From Nitrospira sp. (GTDB taxonomy: Bacteria; Nitrospirota; Nitrospiria; Nitrospirales; UBA8639): a stretch of DNA of 64,000 nucleotides. Positions 62,886 through 64,000 of this stretch are shown piece by piece; the first letter of the stretch is position 1; each line of letters opens with the position of its first letter. Where the stretch lies: positions 1,498,001-1,562,000 of the forward strand of contig CP058931.1 in NCBI GenBank assembly GCA_024760505.1. Reading direction: 5' to 3'. The translations under genes were made by a program, and so were the position numbers. The notes below the pieces were generated by a model. That model saw only the letters and a list, made by a program, of their open reading frames with translations. It was not told the DNA's origin and searched no databases.

Positions 62886-62997
62886 ATTTGAAAGCCTCCT
62901 TACGTTCCTGAGGTATCTCTTGATCGACAAATGATCATAGCGGCTGAATTTTCAGGGTGTCAATTTTTTCTTTGTGAGAGCGGGAGGGAGCAGCATC

Positions 62998-64000
62998 ATG
63001 CCGGAACAATCGGTCGTCTCGATTGAACAGATTTCTCAGTTTGAAGGGAAGGACATTACCATCAAGGGATGGATCCGCAACCGACGCTCGAGCGGAAAAT
63101 TAAGCTTTTTGACGGTGCGTGATGGCACAGGAGATCTCCAGGCTATTTTAAGCAAAGGTGAGGTTGGCGACGAACAATTTTCTTTGTGTAGTCAGTTAAC
63201 CCAGGAGTCTTCTGTGATTCTGACTGGAAAGCCTCGAAGGGATGCTCGAGCGCCAGGTGGATTTGAACTTGATGTATCCACATTGGCAGTGATTCACATT
63301 GCAGAACCCTTTCCCATCCAACCCAAAGACCATGGAGTTGGTTTCCTGATGGAGTATCGGCATCTCTGGTTGCGGTCGCGACGCCAGCACGCCATTTTAC
63401 GGGTTCGCCATGAAATAATCCGGACGTGTCGGAATTTTTTTGATGATCGAGGTTTTACCTTAATTGATACGCCGATTTTTACCCCCAACGCCTGCGAGGG
63501 CACCACGACCTTATTTCAAACTCAATATTTTGACCAGGTAGCCTATTTAGCCCAAAGCGGTCAGTTATATGGGGAAGCGGCTGCTGCGGCTTTTGGGAAA
63601 ATATACTGTTTTGGCCCAACCTTTCGAGCGGAAAAATCAAAAACCAGACGCCATTTGATGGAGTTTTGGATGGTTGAACCGGAAATGGCCTTTGCCGACC
63701 TACCGGATGCCATGCAATTGGCAGAGGAATTGGTTTCAACGGTTATTCAGCGAGTCGTAGAAACTCGTCGACCTGAACTGGAAATCTTAGAGCGGGATAT
63801 TCCTAAATTAGAAGCCATGGCCAAACCCTTTCCGCGAATTACCTATGAAGAGGCCCTGACGCGTCTTCAACAGAAGGGGGTCGCCATTCAATTCGGCGAT
63901 GATTTCGGCGCCGATGACGAAACATCTTTAGCGCAAGAATTTGATCGTCCGGTGATTGTTCATCGATATCCGGCTGCCGCCAAAGCATTTTATATGGCTA
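62998..64000 (+). CDS. asnS: Asparaginyl-tRNA synthetase, 3' end outside window
   Basis: Class II aminoacyl-tRNA synthetase that charges tRNA-Asn. ATG 62998 with GGAGGGAG upstream. The frame is open to the window edge, about 334 residues. The N-terminal OB anticodon domain (ITIKGWIRNRRSSGKL) is followed by the catalytic core: SQFTLIDTPIF-like motif 1, and motif 2 FGPTFRAEKSKTRRHLMEF. The FWMVEPEMAF segment separates it from AspRS. The rest of the gene lies outside. Confidence 0.95.
   Translation, partial: MPEQSVVSIEQISQFEGKDITIKGWIRNRRSSGKLSFLTVRDGTGDLQAILSKGEVGDEQFSLCSQLTQESSVILTGKPRRDARAPGGFELDVSTLAVIHIAEPFPIQPKDHGVGFLMEYRHLWLRSRRQHAILRVRHEIIRTCRNFFDDRGFTLIDTPIFTPNACEGTTTLFQTQYFDQVAYLAQSGQLYGEAAAAAFGKIYCFGPTFRAEKSKTRRHLMEFWMVEPEMAFADLPDAMQLAEELVSTVIQRVVETRRPELEILERDIPKLEAMAKPFPRITYEEALTRLQQKGVAIQFGDDFGADDETSLAQEFDRPVIVHRYPAAAKAFYMA

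Overview
The window looks like a piece of a Nitrospira-type (Nitrospirota) chromosome, perhaps from a marine, moderate-GC lineage. This rests on three things remembered from that group rather than on any database search: a respiratory cluster built from cytochrome bd-like subunit I proteins next to a Rieske/cytochrome b complex, hopanoid genes, and small proteins of a kind I associate with Nitrospira. I see no insertion sequence, prophage or CRISPR array. Coding density is high, broken by a few gaps of 350-980 bases.

Layout. 1-5510: serine biosynthesis (serC, cut by the window edge, and serA), hisZ and dnaB. 5533-9619: a TPR lipoprotein, a type IV pilin and a UDP-sugar dehydrogenase, ended by a clear terminator. 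9666-22651: a hopanoid locus with shc, hpnG, a complete inner-membrane Mla lipid transporter (mlaE, F, D, C), an Omp85-like outer-membrane barrel, a TPR protein, dxs and ispG, then tRNA-Cys, hpnH and a small conserved-looking protein. Precursor supply, cyclisation, side-chain chemistry and possible export of hopanoids are thus side by side.

23462-34932 is the most striking region: eleven closely spaced same-strand genes. They encode five c-type cytochromes (six CXXCH sites), two divergent CydA-like membrane proteins without CydB, a PRC-barrel/Rieske fusion, a full-length cytochrome b with b6-type haem-ligand spacing, an unrecognised membrane protein and an ethylbenzene-dehydrogenase-gamma-like haem protein. 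I infer one large electron-transfer assembly linking quinol, cytochrome c and perhaps oxygen.

35012-44431: ubiA, a DUF2914 protein, tRNA-Thr(CGT), two very small proteins (one a zinc ribbon), a periplasmic TPR protein and a 1152-residue LplT-PlsC-acyl-ACP-synthetase fusion. 45176-52694: a signalling island of three related HNxxN-type histidine kinases, a response regulator, a receiver-kinase hybrid and an HDOD protein. 53051-64000: cell-envelope and housekeeping genes (lytic transglycosylase, a ZapB-like protein, zapA, rny, a YmdB-type phosphoesterase, xseA, xseB, tlyA, a sugar-nucleotide epimerase, a rhodanese and the start of asnS).

Several starts were moved inward from the longest open frame on the basis of ribosome-binding sites and signal peptides; the reason is given in each entry.
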